From CAZGLR01 sp964526635 (lineage in GTDB: Bacteria; Zixibacteria; MSB-5A5; GN15; JAAZOE01): DNA of 50,214 nt. Below the pieces are notes generated by a model. It was not told where the DNA came from. It did not search any database and saw only the letters and a list, made by a program, of their open reading frames with translations. Each line of letters begins with the position of its first letter. Position 1 is the first letter of the stretch. The stretch lies in contig CAZGLR010000009.1 of assembly GCA_964526635.1 (NCBI GenBank), forward strand, positions 1 to 50,214, given 5' to 3'. The position numbers and the translations under genes are program-made. Positions 1 through 6,520 of the stretch are shown one piece after another.

Positions 1-43
1 ATCATCGGCCTACTTGATCCATAGATAGCTGCGAAAAACGATA

Positions 44-66
44 AACCCACCTCGGTGAGGCGGGTT
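44..66 (-). terminator. Imperfect hairpin, possible minus-strand terminator
   Basis: AACCC pairs with GGGTT and CCTC with GAGG around a GGT loop, with one A/C mismatch. Read on the minus strand the stem is followed by TTTATCGTTTTT, a weak T-rich tail. It could end a transcript reading leftward from the methyltransferase, or be the end signal of a gene lying left of the window. The stem is short, so this is tentative. Confidence 0.35.
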
Positions 67-168
67 ACAGTTATCACCATCTCGCCGGCTTCAAAATCCC
101 CGCCAACCTTCCGATAATAGAAACAGACGAAACCATCCACTCACTATCAAGCAGGGGAGACTATCAGC

Positions 169-702
169 ATGTCCACAATCGCCAAAGTTATTATCTTAAC
201 GACGATGATTATCGTCTCAATGGCTATTATCGGCTGCAGCCAGACCGAAATCGCTAAAACCGAAATGCTCAAGCAGATGGCTATCACCCAGCTCGACATC
301 CTCGACAGCCAAAAGGCTGTTTTTGATACTGACTTCACCTCCGATGGCACCGGTTCTATCGCCATCAATACACCCGAATCGACGACTGTCCGCATTTACG
401 AAATCGACGACATCGACATCGAAGACGCCAAACTGATCTACCGCGCTATGATCCGCGCCGAGGGCTTCACCGGGCAGGCCTATCTGGAAATGTGGTGCTG
501 GTTCGACGGCAGGGGGGAATTCTTCTCCCGCGACCTGAGCACACCGGTCACCGGGCCGACCGACTGGACCACCGAGGAGACGTTCTTTTTCCTGAAAAAG
601 GGCGAAAACCCGGACCGGGTAAGATTAAATCTCGTGGTCAATGGTCAGGGTACGATCTGGATCGATGATATTCAGTTGCTCAAAGCGCCTTTGAAATCAT
701 GA
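169..702 (+). CDS. Small lipoprotein with carbohydrate-binding-like fold
   Basis: The 177-residue protein starts with a hydrophobic segment ending in a lipobox-like AIIGC (Cys23), so it is predicted to be a lipoprotein. A GGGGAG ribosome site precedes the ATG. The rest is beta-rich. The stretch ending in GTIWIDDIQLLK (residues about 158-172) resembles the last strand of CBM4/9-type jelly rolls, where the phrase W-[IV]-D-[DN]-[IV] is common. That resemblance is the only functional clue, and no ligand can be assigned. The gene converges on the methyltransferase gene, and the two stop codons share the palindrome TCATGA at 697-702. Confidence 0.75.
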   Translation: MSTIAKVIILTTMIIVSMAIIGCSQTEIAKTEMLKQMAITQLDILDSQKAVFDTDFTSDGTGSIAINTPESTTVRIYEIDDIDIEDAKLIYRAMIRAEGFTGQAYLEMWCWFDGRGEFFSRDLSTPVTGPTDWTTEETFFFLKKGENPDRVRLNLVVNGQGTIWIDDIQLLKAPLKS

Positions 703-1767
703 CAACAGGCGCCATTCGCCAAGCTCATTCTTGATGACATTGAGATTGGGCACCGGGATAGTGATGGTGGCATTGGCCACCGGATCATAGCAGAAACGGT
801 ATGACATGTGATAGACACCCTGCTTATGCATCACCTTCCAGCCGTTGACCAGAAACGGGCAGTTATCGTTGATGCAAATCAGCATGTCATGATTCCAGGT
901 TGACATCGGGTTCGAGGTCAACTCCCACAACGCCAGCCGGTGATTGCAGTACGGGCACTGGCCGGTGAACTTGATTTGTGATTTGCGCGAGGCAACCACT
1001 TCCGGCGACGGCATAACAATATCTTCCGACGGCGGCGTGCGGCGCGGACGGCTGGGATCGCCGCCCGTGCGGTCGGCGTAGACGGCATAGATCGGATCCG
1101 ATGGCGCCCCGGATTTGGCGTATTTGTCGTTATACGGGCGCGGTTCTCCCAGGGTGATATATTCTCCCGGCAGTTCAAATTCCCCGGCTTCCTCGAAATA
1201 ATCGACAATCAGATTCATCTGTTCATCAGGGGTGAGTAGATGCCATATCTTGACCGCTTTGGTGGGAAACGATCGGTCGGAAAAAACAACCAGGTGCAAT
1301 CCGCCCGGTTTGAGTACGCGGGCGACTTCTTTGAAAACCGCGACCGGATCGATCAGGTATTGGATTGATACGACGTTCAGGACGATATCGAAATACTGGT
1401 CCGGGAATGGCATCTCGGGGTCTTTGTTCAAATCGTGCACAGCATAGCTGGTCAGGGACGGGTTGCCGTGGAGTTCAATCGGGTTCATTCCCAGTCCGAT
1501 TACCTCTTTGGCCTTAACTTCTTTGGGGATATGGGAATCGATCGAGGCCATGAGGTCGAGAATATACGGCTCTTTTTCTGTAATTAACGATCCGATAAGA
1601 GCTTCCAGATGCTCCAGGGCGGTTGAATCAAGATGTTCCACCAAACGGGCGCGCCTGTAAAAGGCAGCATCGTCGGTCTCATCCTGGCGGGAGTAGGCGT
1701 CCGGAAGACGGCGCAACTCGCGATACGCCAAGTCCTTTCGCGGCTGTTGTTTATTCTCTTCAGACAT
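697..1767 (-). CDS. SAM-dependent methyltransferase with C-terminal zinc-ribbon-like tail
   Basis: This is a class I (methyltransferase-11-type) protein of about 356 residues. The Rossmann core runs roughly from residue 60 to 180. It includes ILDLMAS, an acidic second-strand region and FPDQYFDIVLNVVSIQYLIDP followed by ARVLKPGGLHLVVFSD, the standard motif IV to post-motif sequence. The C-terminal third contains CPYC...CINDNC, a plausible zinc ribbon that is not part of the core fold. I chose the ATG at 1767 because the longer reading to 1791 would need a TTG. The substrate is unknown. Neighbours are convergent or divergent, so the gene is probably transcribed alone. Confidence 0.8.
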   Translation of the reverse strand: MSEENKQQPRKDLAYRELRRLPDAYSRQDETDDAAFYRRARLVEHLDSTALEHLEALIGSLITEKEPYILDLMASIDSHIPKEVKAKEVIGLGMNPIELHGNPSLTSYAVHDLNKDPEMPFPDQYFDIVLNVVSIQYLIDPVAVFKEVARVLKPGGLHLVVFSDRSFPTKAVKIWHLLTPDEQMNLIVDYFEEAGEFELPGEYITLGEPRPYNDKYAKSGAPSDPIYAVYADRTGGDPSRPRRTPPSEDIVMPSPEVVASRKSQIKFTGQCPYCNHRLALWELTSNPMSTWNHDMLICINDNCPFLVNGWKVMHKQGVYHMSYRFCYDPVANATITIPVPNLNVIKNELGEWRLLS

Positions 1768-1919
1768 AGTGCACCCACTATTTAAACACAATTAGGGTAC
1801 ATGTCGTTCCCGATCTATTATATCGGCAACTGAAATAGTCGATGTTAAGTAGATTCTGATATTTTGCCAAAATTCACACAAACCTTGTGCAATTTGCAAT
1901 GGTGGCTAATATATTCATT

Positions 1920-2372
1920 ATGGCCCGTCAACCGATACAGGTGGCAATTTATATTGCCCGTTATTGCAATGAAGCATGGTCCTACCTTGTGATGCATCGC
2001 ATTCCGGATAAGGGAAATTTCTGGCAGCCTGTCACCGGCGGGGTGGAGTATGGCGAAGAGCCATATGATGCCGCCCGCCGCGAGATGATCGAGGAAACCG
2101 GTATTGAGCCGCTGGAATTCCATTCACTGGGCTACAGCTTCACCTATCCCATTGCAGGATGGTGGAAGAAAATCCATGACTGGGACGCCGACACGATGAC
2201 CGAGCATGTTTTCTATGCGATTGTCGATGGCGATGCCGAACCGAAATTATCGCCCGATGAACACGATTGTTACCAATGGCTTACTCTCGACGATGCTGTC
2301 GCGATCCTGCACTGGGATGACAACAGGGATTCATTGCGGCGGGTCGATGCCGTTTTGAGCAAACGGCAATAG
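1920..2372 (+). CDS. Nudix hydrolase, NudB (dihydroneopterin triphosphate diphosphatase)-like
   Basis: The Nudix box is complete: G-x5-E-x7-RE-x2-EE-x-G, seen as GGVEYGE...RREMIEETGI. The flanking sequence resembles NudB. FWQPVTGGVE comes before the box, a TEH motif and YQWLTLDDA sit in the second half, and WDDNR near the end corresponds to the NudB W-x-NR segment. NudB removes pyrophosphate from dihydroneopterin triphosphate, the product of GTP cyclohydrolase I, and two folE genes lie in this window. A start at 1920 gives 150 residues, the length of E. coli NudB. In-frame GTG 1887 and ATG 1899 are alternatives, and none has a clear ribosome site. Substrate assignment is inference from similarity and context. 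Confidence 0.8.
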   Translation: MARQPIQVAIYIARYCNEAWSYLVMHRIPDKGNFWQPVTGGVEYGEEPYDAARREMIEETGIEPLEFHSLGYSFTYPIAGWWKKIHDWDADTMTEHVFYAIVDGDAEPKLSPDEHDCYQWLTLDDAVAILHWDDNRDSLRRVDAVLSKRQ

Positions 2373-2438
2373 CCCCCGGCCAATGCGCCGGCAGTCATTC
2401 CGTATTATCTGAAAAGCGAATTATGGAAAGGTATTGAT

Positions 2439-3143
2439 ATGAAAGATGCAGCTGTCTTTGTCTCCGGCGCCAACCGTGGGATCGGGCTCGAATTCGCCCG
2501 TCAGCTTACCGCCGCCGGGGCGCAATGCATCGCCGGGTATCGCAGCGAGGATCGATCAAAAGAGCTGTTCGGTGAAAGCGAAAAGCACGATAATCTGCAT
2601 GCCGTCAAAGTCGATGTCACCAACACATCCGATCTGAAATCACTGGCTGAGTTTATTCAATCGAAATTCGGGCGTCTTGACCTTCTGATCAATAACGCCG
2701 GAGTCAATTTCGGGCAGGCTGATCATATGAACGATGTTGATATCGATGGCCTGCGCACTACCCTCGAGGTCAATGTCACCGGAGTGCATCTGATGACAAT
2801 GCATCTCTATGATCTGCTCACCAAGGGCAACTCGCCGAAAATCGTTAATATCGGATCACGGCTCGGACTGATCGGTCATGGCTGGAATCATGCGATGCCG
2901 TACCGTCTGAGCAAAGCTGCGCTCAACATGCTGACGTCGATGCAGGCCGAGCAGTATAAGGATGATAAAATCACGGCGGTTGTTTTTTCGCCCGGCTGGG
3001 TGCGGACAGATATGGGCGGTCCCAACGCCAATCTGTCGACCGAAGAATCGGTGTCGTCGATGCTCAAAGTCTTTCCGCGGCTGTCACTTGATGATACCGG
3101 GCAGTTTTTTAGTCACGATGGCCAACGTATTCCGATGTCGTAA
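2439..3143 (+). CDS. Short-chain dehydrogenase/reductase
   Basis: A classical SDR of 234 residues. It has the glycine-rich dinucleotide motif SGANRGIG near the N-terminus, LLINNAG in the middle, a catalytic Ser in IGSRLG, the YxxxK pair in YRLSK, and PGWVRTDMGG after it. The overall pattern resembles the carbonyl-reductase or C-factor type SDRs that are annotated as acting on varied carbonyls. Substrate and cofactor choice cannot be read from the sequence. An AAAGG ribosome site precedes the ATG. It follows the Nudix gene by 66 bases and may share its transcript. Confidence 0.88.
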   Translation: MKDAAVFVSGANRGIGLEFARQLTAAGAQCIAGYRSEDRSKELFGESEKHDNLHAVKVDVTNTSDLKSLAEFIQSKFGRLDLLINNAGVNFGQADHMNDVDIDGLRTTLEVNVTGVHLMTMHLYDLLTKGNSPKIVNIGSRLGLIGHGWNHAMPYRLSKAALNMLTSMQAEQYKDDKITAVVFSPGWVRTDMGGPNANLSTEESVSSMLKVFPRLSLDDTGQFFSHDGQRIPMS

Positions 3144-3261
3144 TTGAAGTCGGCTGCCATAAAAAATCGTTGCTAAAATCCACGTTTGGGTTGTTTTTGA
3201 AGCAGGACATTTCGGGCAGCGCAAAACTCGTAATTGTCCTCATAAAAATTCATCGCCATTG

Positions 3262-3285
3262 GGTGCCCCACAGCTTGCTGTGGGG
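3262..3285. repeat. Palindromic intergenic repeat, copy 1
   Basis: CCCCACAG and CTGTGGGG form a perfect inverted repeat around CTTG. The 23 bases at 3262-3284 recur without change at 4260-4282, 1 kb away on the other side of the DUF5674 cassette and tRNA. A repeated perfect palindrome outside genes is the usual form of a REP-type element. The rest of 3144-3397 holds no gene that I can support. Confidence 0.6.
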
Positions 3286-3397
3286 AAAGTGACTTATCCG
3301 TTTTAACAAAATATGGCGTGCTCGCTCCGGGCGCGCCAAGGCAAATTCTTCTTCTGAATATGATGGATATCGCGCCGTGGGATGGGCCGGAATATGA

Positions 3398-3739
3398 TTA
3401 CCTGTCTTTGCGGGCCAGATAATTGAATTGGTCGAAATATTTGCGCCATTGAGTCTCGGTGGAATTAAAGTCATTGGAAAAATAAAAATAATCAACCAGG
3501 GCTTCGCGCACGCGGGCGATTTCCTTCAGCCGGGGAAATGGATGCCCGGCATCAAGACTCAGATCAAGCAATTCAAGGGCGCGCTCCATCGCCCGCTCGG
3601 CCATCTCCGGCTTGCCCTTGTTTCGCCAATTGAGAGCACGGTGTACTTCGCTGCCGATGTTGGCCATCTGTTCAGCCAGCGACATGTCACGCCATTGGTC
3701 GCTGAGATCATGATGGTGTATTGTCACCGTTTTATCCAA
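3398..3739 (-). CDS. Small helical protein, partner of the DUF5674-type gene
   Basis: This is a 113-residue, mostly helical soluble protein beginning MDKTVTIHHHDLSDQW. It contains LAEQMANIGSEVHRALNWR, AMERALELLDLSLD and LKEIARVREALVDYFYF. I recall similar small proteins next to DUF5674 genes in candidate-phylum genomes, but I know no function. It overlaps the upstream gene by 16 bases in another frame, so the pair is probably translationally coupled. Two small overlapping co-directional genes next to a tRNA resemble a toxin-antitoxin or accessory cassette. No toxin fold is recognised, so this is context only. Confidence 0.7.
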   Translation of the reverse strand: MDKTVTIHHHDLSDQWRDMSLAEQMANIGSEVHRALNWRNKGKPEMAERAMERALELLDLSLDAGHPFPRLKEIARVREALVDYFYFSNDFNSTETQWRKYFDQFNYLARKDR

Positions 3740-4065
3740 TGGTTTACCACGGCTCTTATTCGCTGTCTGACTTTTTCATCATCGACGCCACGACTGCGAT
3801 TGCCCTGACTGGGTCTTAGATTTATCATCGAATCAAATTCAAGGAAATCATCATCTTCTATATCTGGATATAAGTTGATACCCCAGAGTGCTTCCTGCGT
3901 TGAATCATTCTCAAGGAGCATGGCTTCGAGGTCAGAATGGAGATTGGCATCCAGTGCCAGCAGATTACGCTCGATATCAACGACGCCTTTTACCATATCG
4001 CCGAAATAATTTTGGGCCATCTCGCGCAAGTTATCATTAGTAATCGTATCATCCAGTATTTTCAT
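3724..4065 (-). CDS. DUF5674 family protein
   Basis: This is a 113-residue protein starting MKILDDTITNDNLREMAQ. It has the segments I associate with DUF5674: FGDMVKGVVDIER, LHSDLEAMLLENDSTQEALWGINLYP, FDSMINLRPSQGNRSRG and a basic C-terminus. The run NLRPSQGNRSRGV is the most family-specific piece. The upstream in-frame extension (to 4137) is rejected because it would run into the region immediately after tRNA-Asn, and the family starts with MKIL. It lies 73 bases downstream of tRNA-Asn on the same strand and overlaps its small partner. Function is unknown. A role as antitoxin or toxin is a guess from size and pairing. Confidence 0.8.
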   Translation of the reverse strand: MKILDDTITNDNLREMAQNYFGDMVKGVVDIERNLLALDANLHSDLEAMLLENDSTQEALWGINLYPDIEDDDFLEFDSMINLRPSQGNRSRGVDDEKVRQRIRAVVNHWIKR

Positions 4066-4138
4066 ATTTGCCCTTTTCGCTCTGTGATTATAATAGGAAG
4101 GTAATATATGCAGAAAAACCAATCTCAGCAAGATCAAG

Positions 4139-4211
4139 CTCCGGGGGCAGGACTCGAACCTGCGATATCCTCCTTAACAGGGAGGCGTTGTGCCAGCTCA
4201 ACTACCCCGGA
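4139..4211 (-). tRNA. tRNA-Asn (anticodon GTT)
   Basis: Read on the minus strand the 73 bases fold fully. The acceptor is TCCGGGG/CCCCGGA with discriminator G, the D arm is GTTG/CAAC with an AGCTGGCA loop, and the anticodon arm is CCTCC-CTGTTAA-GGAGG with anticodon GTT. The variable region has five bases and the T arm is GCAGG-TTCGAGT-CCTGC. CCA is not encoded, since CTT follows the discriminator. The gene lies upstream of the DUF5674 cassette and downstream of a palindrome-rich region. Confidence 0.97.
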
Positions 4212-4235
4212 GTGAATTTGTTATTGCTTACCTGT

Positions 4236-4332
4236 CAGGATCTGCCTCGCTTCGCTCGGGGTGCCCCACAGCTTGCTGTGGGATTACCATGTCATCGATT
4301 GCAAATATCAGGATCTGCCTCGCTTCGCTCGG
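4236..4332. repeat. 24-bp direct repeat flanking palindrome copy 2
   Basis: The 24 bases at 4236-4259, beginning CAGGATCTGCCTCGC, recur exactly at 4309-4332. Between them lies the second copy of the CCCCACAG...CTGTGGGG palindrome (4264-4282). Shorter related pieces (TCGCTTCGC, TCGCTCGG) continue to about 4425. The whole stretch 4213-4470 looks like degenerate extragenic repeat material. I find no credible protein gene in it. Confidence 0.6.
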
Positions 4333-4472
4333 CACCGCCTTCAGCGGCATGGATCCTGACCTGCGATTGTCGACGTCTCTTGTCGAAACCTGCGTCGCTT
4401 CGCGCCGCACCTTCGCGTCGCTCGGGCAAGGGATTTCGACCTACAGCAAACAGTGGGAATAAAAAAATCCCC

Positions 4473-4504
4473 AAAAAAAAACGGGCCGGCTGATGCCGAC
4501 CCGT
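4473..4504 (-). terminator. Intrinsic terminator, minus strand
   Basis: ACGGGCCGGC and GCCGACCCGT form a ten-pair stem with one mismatch and a TGAT loop. On the minus strand nine T residues follow. This is a strong rho-independent signal. It ends a leftward transcript that starts either at the EamA gene or at the promoter-like sequence at 4620-4647. Confidence 0.8.
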
Positions 4505-4529
4505 TCAAAGCTTTTCTGACACACCTCGA

Positions 4530-4598
4530 TCACGCCGGCATCCGTATGGCTCCCGGATTATTATTATTGCGATTATTGAAGTTGGCCGTTGCCATCAT
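4530..4598 (-). CDS. Possible 22-codon Asn-rich leader peptide
   Basis: The reading frame of 22 codons starts ATG ATG GCA and contains the run NFNNRNNNN (residues 6-14), giving seven Asn in 22. It lies between a promoter-like element (4620-4647) and a strong intrinsic terminator (4473-4504). On the same strand the next gene downstream is tRNA-Asn. Promoter, short peptide rich in one amino acid, and terminator is the layout of amino-acid attenuators such as hisL. There is no Shine-Dalgarno sequence and the AAT run could be a simple repeat. The gene downstream of the terminator is also 260 bases away. It may equally be a small RNA. Confidence 0.3.
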   Translation of the reverse strand: MMATANFNNRNNNNPGAIRMPA

Positions 4599-4619
4599 GG
4601 TCTGTGTCATAACAAGATC

Positions 4620-4647
4620 AATGTAATCTATAATGCCGGTTTGTCAA
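4620..4647 (-). promoter_or_regulatory. Sigma-70-like promoter, minus strand
   Basis: A consensus TTGACA (4642-4647) is followed after 16 bases by TACATT (4620-4625) on the minus strand. It points at the Asn-rich frame and the terminator. The -10 box is only a partial match. Confidence 0.45.
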
Positions 4648-4663
4648 GCAGAATTTACGTTCC

Positions 4664-4685
4664 GCGCACCCCTGAAGGGGTGCGC
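4664..4685. repeat. Perfect extragenic palindrome
   Basis: GCGCACCCC and GGGGTGCGC form nine perfect pairs around TGAA. It is neither preceded nor followed by a T tract, so it is not an obvious terminator. It directly precedes the three tandem palindromic units. Confidence 0.6.
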
Positions 4686-4709
4686 CACAACACGAGGCCA
4701 TGATCCGGG

Positions 4710-4846
4710 TACCACGCCGCTTCAGCGGTGTGAAAAGAAATCAGACATGTACCCGAAGTACCACACCGCTTCAGCGGTGTGAAAAAATATAAGGTATGTA
4801 CCCGAAGGTACCACGCCGCTTCAGCGGTGTGAGAACTATCCGAAAG
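4710..4846. repeat. Three tandem palindromic units of 49-50 bp
   Basis: Units start at 4710, 4759 and 4809. Each opens TACCAC(G/A)CCGCTTCAGCGGTG. The middle copy forms CACACCGC-TTCA-GCGGTGTG perfectly, while the outer copies have one G/T wobble. Between palindromes the sequence ATGTACCCGAAG(G) is also repeated in units 1 and 2. The array ends at the stop codon of the EamA gene. It looks like a REP/BIME-type cluster rather than a CRISPR array, because the spacers are themselves related. Confidence 0.7.
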
Positions 4847-5746
4847 TCACGCCGCCGATTTGGCCTGGCGGCGCGATGGCACCCGTATCCCCGAAATTAT
4901 CAACGCCAGGAAAATAAATGATCCCCCGATCGCCCCCCGCATCACAAACTCCTCACCGCCGATTGTCCATGCAAAAATCGCCGCAAAGACCGGCTCCAGC
5001 GCGAATATCAGCGATACTTTAATCGGCTGGGTGATCTTCTGCGCCAGCATCTGAATGACAAAGGCCGACAACGACGGAAACAGGGCCAGAAAGACGACCA
5101 CCCAGCCGGCCTCGACTGTCGTGATCTCAAACGGCAGCCCGAAGATAGCGCCATAGATCAAGCTGATTGCCCCGACTGCCAGAAACTGTTGGCAGGAAAT
5201 GATATAGGGATCGATATTGCGCTTCATGTATTTATCAGAATACAACACATGCAGGGCATAGGTCATCGCGGCTACCAGTGTCAGCAGATCGCCGGTATTG
5301 ACTTTGGTCATCCCGCCGGTCAGGATCCATAGTCCGGCCAAAGCTACCACACTGGCGACAATCTCCATCGGGGTCGGCACCCGTTTGACGATCGGATAGA
5401 GAAAAAGCGGTATAAACGCCACAAACAAGCCGGTGATAAAGCCGGAATTCGAGGCTGTGGTAATACCCAGTCCGACTGTCTGGGTGGCATAGAGCAGAAA
5501 GAGTATTACCGAAAGATACAGGCCCTTCCATATATCCTGAAACAAATTCCGTTTGGTTGCGATCAAAAACATGAGCATGACTACCCCGGCCAGGGTGAAG
5601 CGATAACCGACCATAATGATCGGATCGATACCGGTCAGGGCGCCCTTGACAATAAAAAAGGTCGAGCCCCAGATAGCGGCGGCATAGAACAACCCCACGT
5701 CGGCCAGGATAACTTTGCGTTTGGGTATATCGTTTCCGGTGGTCAT
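4847..5746 (-). CDS. EamA/DMT-family transporter
   Basis: The 299-residue protein has about ten hydrophobic segments in two similar halves, the usual form of the 10-TM drug/metabolite transporter superfamily. Landmarks are FYAAAIWGSTFFIVK in helix 1, GYRFTLAGVVML in helix 2, and LEPVFAAIFAWTIGGEEF in the second EamA repeat, a family hallmark. It ends in a short basic cytoplasmic tail (RRQAKSA). Substrate cannot be inferred, and members export amino acids, metabolites or drugs. No good ribosome site precedes the ATG. A palindromic array sits directly behind the stop codon. Confidence 0.9.
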   Translation of the reverse strand: MTTGNDIPKRKVILADVGLFYAAAIWGSTFFIVKGALTGIDPIIMVGYRFTLAGVVMLMFLIATKRNLFQDIWKGLYLSVILFLLYATQTVGLGITTASNSGFITGLFVAFIPLFLYPIVKRVPTPMEIVASVVALAGLWILTGGMTKVNTGDLLTLVAAMTYALHVLYSDKYMKRNIDPYIISCQQFLAVGAISLIYGAIFGLPFEITTVEAGWVVVFLALFPSLSAFVIQMLAQKITQPIKVSLIFALEPVFAAIFAWTIGGEEFVMRGAIGGSFIFLALIISGIRVPSRRQAKSAA

Positions 5747-5949
5747 GATGCAGGATAGTACGTGCGGGCACGGTCGAAGTCAAGCGCCGGATGAACAACT
5801 ATTTTTGTCATCTATTTTAAAATTCCGTGAACCCTGTCCATAAAAGCGATGTTTCGGCAATTGATTTTTCGGTTGAAGCGATGTATTTATATTACGACAC
5901 CACCTGCGGCCCCGAACATGAAAGCAATACGATACGTACTGGAGGACAG

Positions 5950-6519
5950 ATGGAACCCAATATTGACAGGATTGCGGAATTGTATCGGCAGATATTGGTT
6001 GAAATCGGCGAGGATCCCGAGCGCGAGGGCATCAAAGATACACCTCGCCGTGCCGCCAAAGCCCTGGCCTATTTGACCCACGGCTACCATGTCGATGTCA
6101 AGGAAATCATCAATAACGCGCTCTTTGAATCTGACAACAAGCAGATGATTATCGTTCGCAATATCGAATTGTATTCGATGTGTGAACATCACATGCTGCC
6201 GTTTATCGGCAAAGCCCATGTCGGGTACATCCCCAACGGCAAGGTACTCGGGCTCTCCAAGGTTGCGCGGATAGTCGATGTCTTCGCCCGGCGCCTTCAG
6301 ATTCAGGAGAATCTGACCAAACAGATCGCCGATACAATCCGTGTACATACAAATGCTCTCGGTGTCGGGGTGGTGATCGAGGCGAAGCATTTGTGTATGA
6401 TGATGCGCGGTGTGCAGAAGCAGAATTCGATCATGACGACTTCCTGCGTGCTCGGCGAATTCCACGATGACCCCGAAACCCGCGCTGAGTTCCTTAAGTT
6501 GATCGAGCACCGTTTATAA
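5950..6519 (+). CDS. folE: GTP cyclohydrolase I (copy 1, pterin operon)
   Basis: Converts GTP to 7,8-dihydroneopterin triphosphate. The 189-residue protein has the zinc ligands C78 and H81 (in MCEHHMLPF) and C149 (in AKHLCMMMRGV), plus the conserved blocks TPRRAAKAL and RLQIQENLTKQIA. The start at 5950 is chosen because a GGAGG ribosome site lies at 5941-5945. The longer frame from a GTG at 5827 adds 41 unconserved residues. The next gene starts one base after the stop and encodes a PTPS-fold protein, followed by an overlapping SDR. That order (GTPCH, PTPS, reductase) matches tetrahydrobiopterin synthesis. A second folE at 20.9 kb is paired with folP, which suggests that this copy does not primarily serve folate. 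Confidence 0.95.
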   Translation: MEPNIDRIAELYRQILVEIGEDPEREGIKDTPRRAAKALAYLTHGYHVDVKEIINNALFESDNKQMIIVRNIELYSMCEHHMLPFIGKAHVGYIPNGKVLGLSKVARIVDVFARRLQIQENLTKQIADTIRVHTNALGVGVVIEAKHLCMMMRGVQKQNSIMTTSCVLGEFHDDPETRAEFLKLIEHRL

Positions 6520-6520
6520 T

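Noticed and set aside
3398..4065. Frameshift splitting one gene into two
   Set aside because: Both frames start with their own Met, have different composition and fit two separate small families. The 16-base overlap is a normal coupling.
4068..4493. Plus-strand frame across tRNA-Asn and the repeats
   Set aside because: Its protein is the antisense translation of the tRNA (SGGRTRTCDILLN...) plus repeat sequence, a well-known false gene type.
4710..4846. CRISPR array
   Set aside because: Only three units are present, the spacers are alike rather than unique, the palindrome is the conserved part, and no cas gene is present.
5827..5949. Longer folE start at GTG 5827
   Set aside because: It adds 41 residues not found in the family, while GGAGG sits just before the ATG at 5950.
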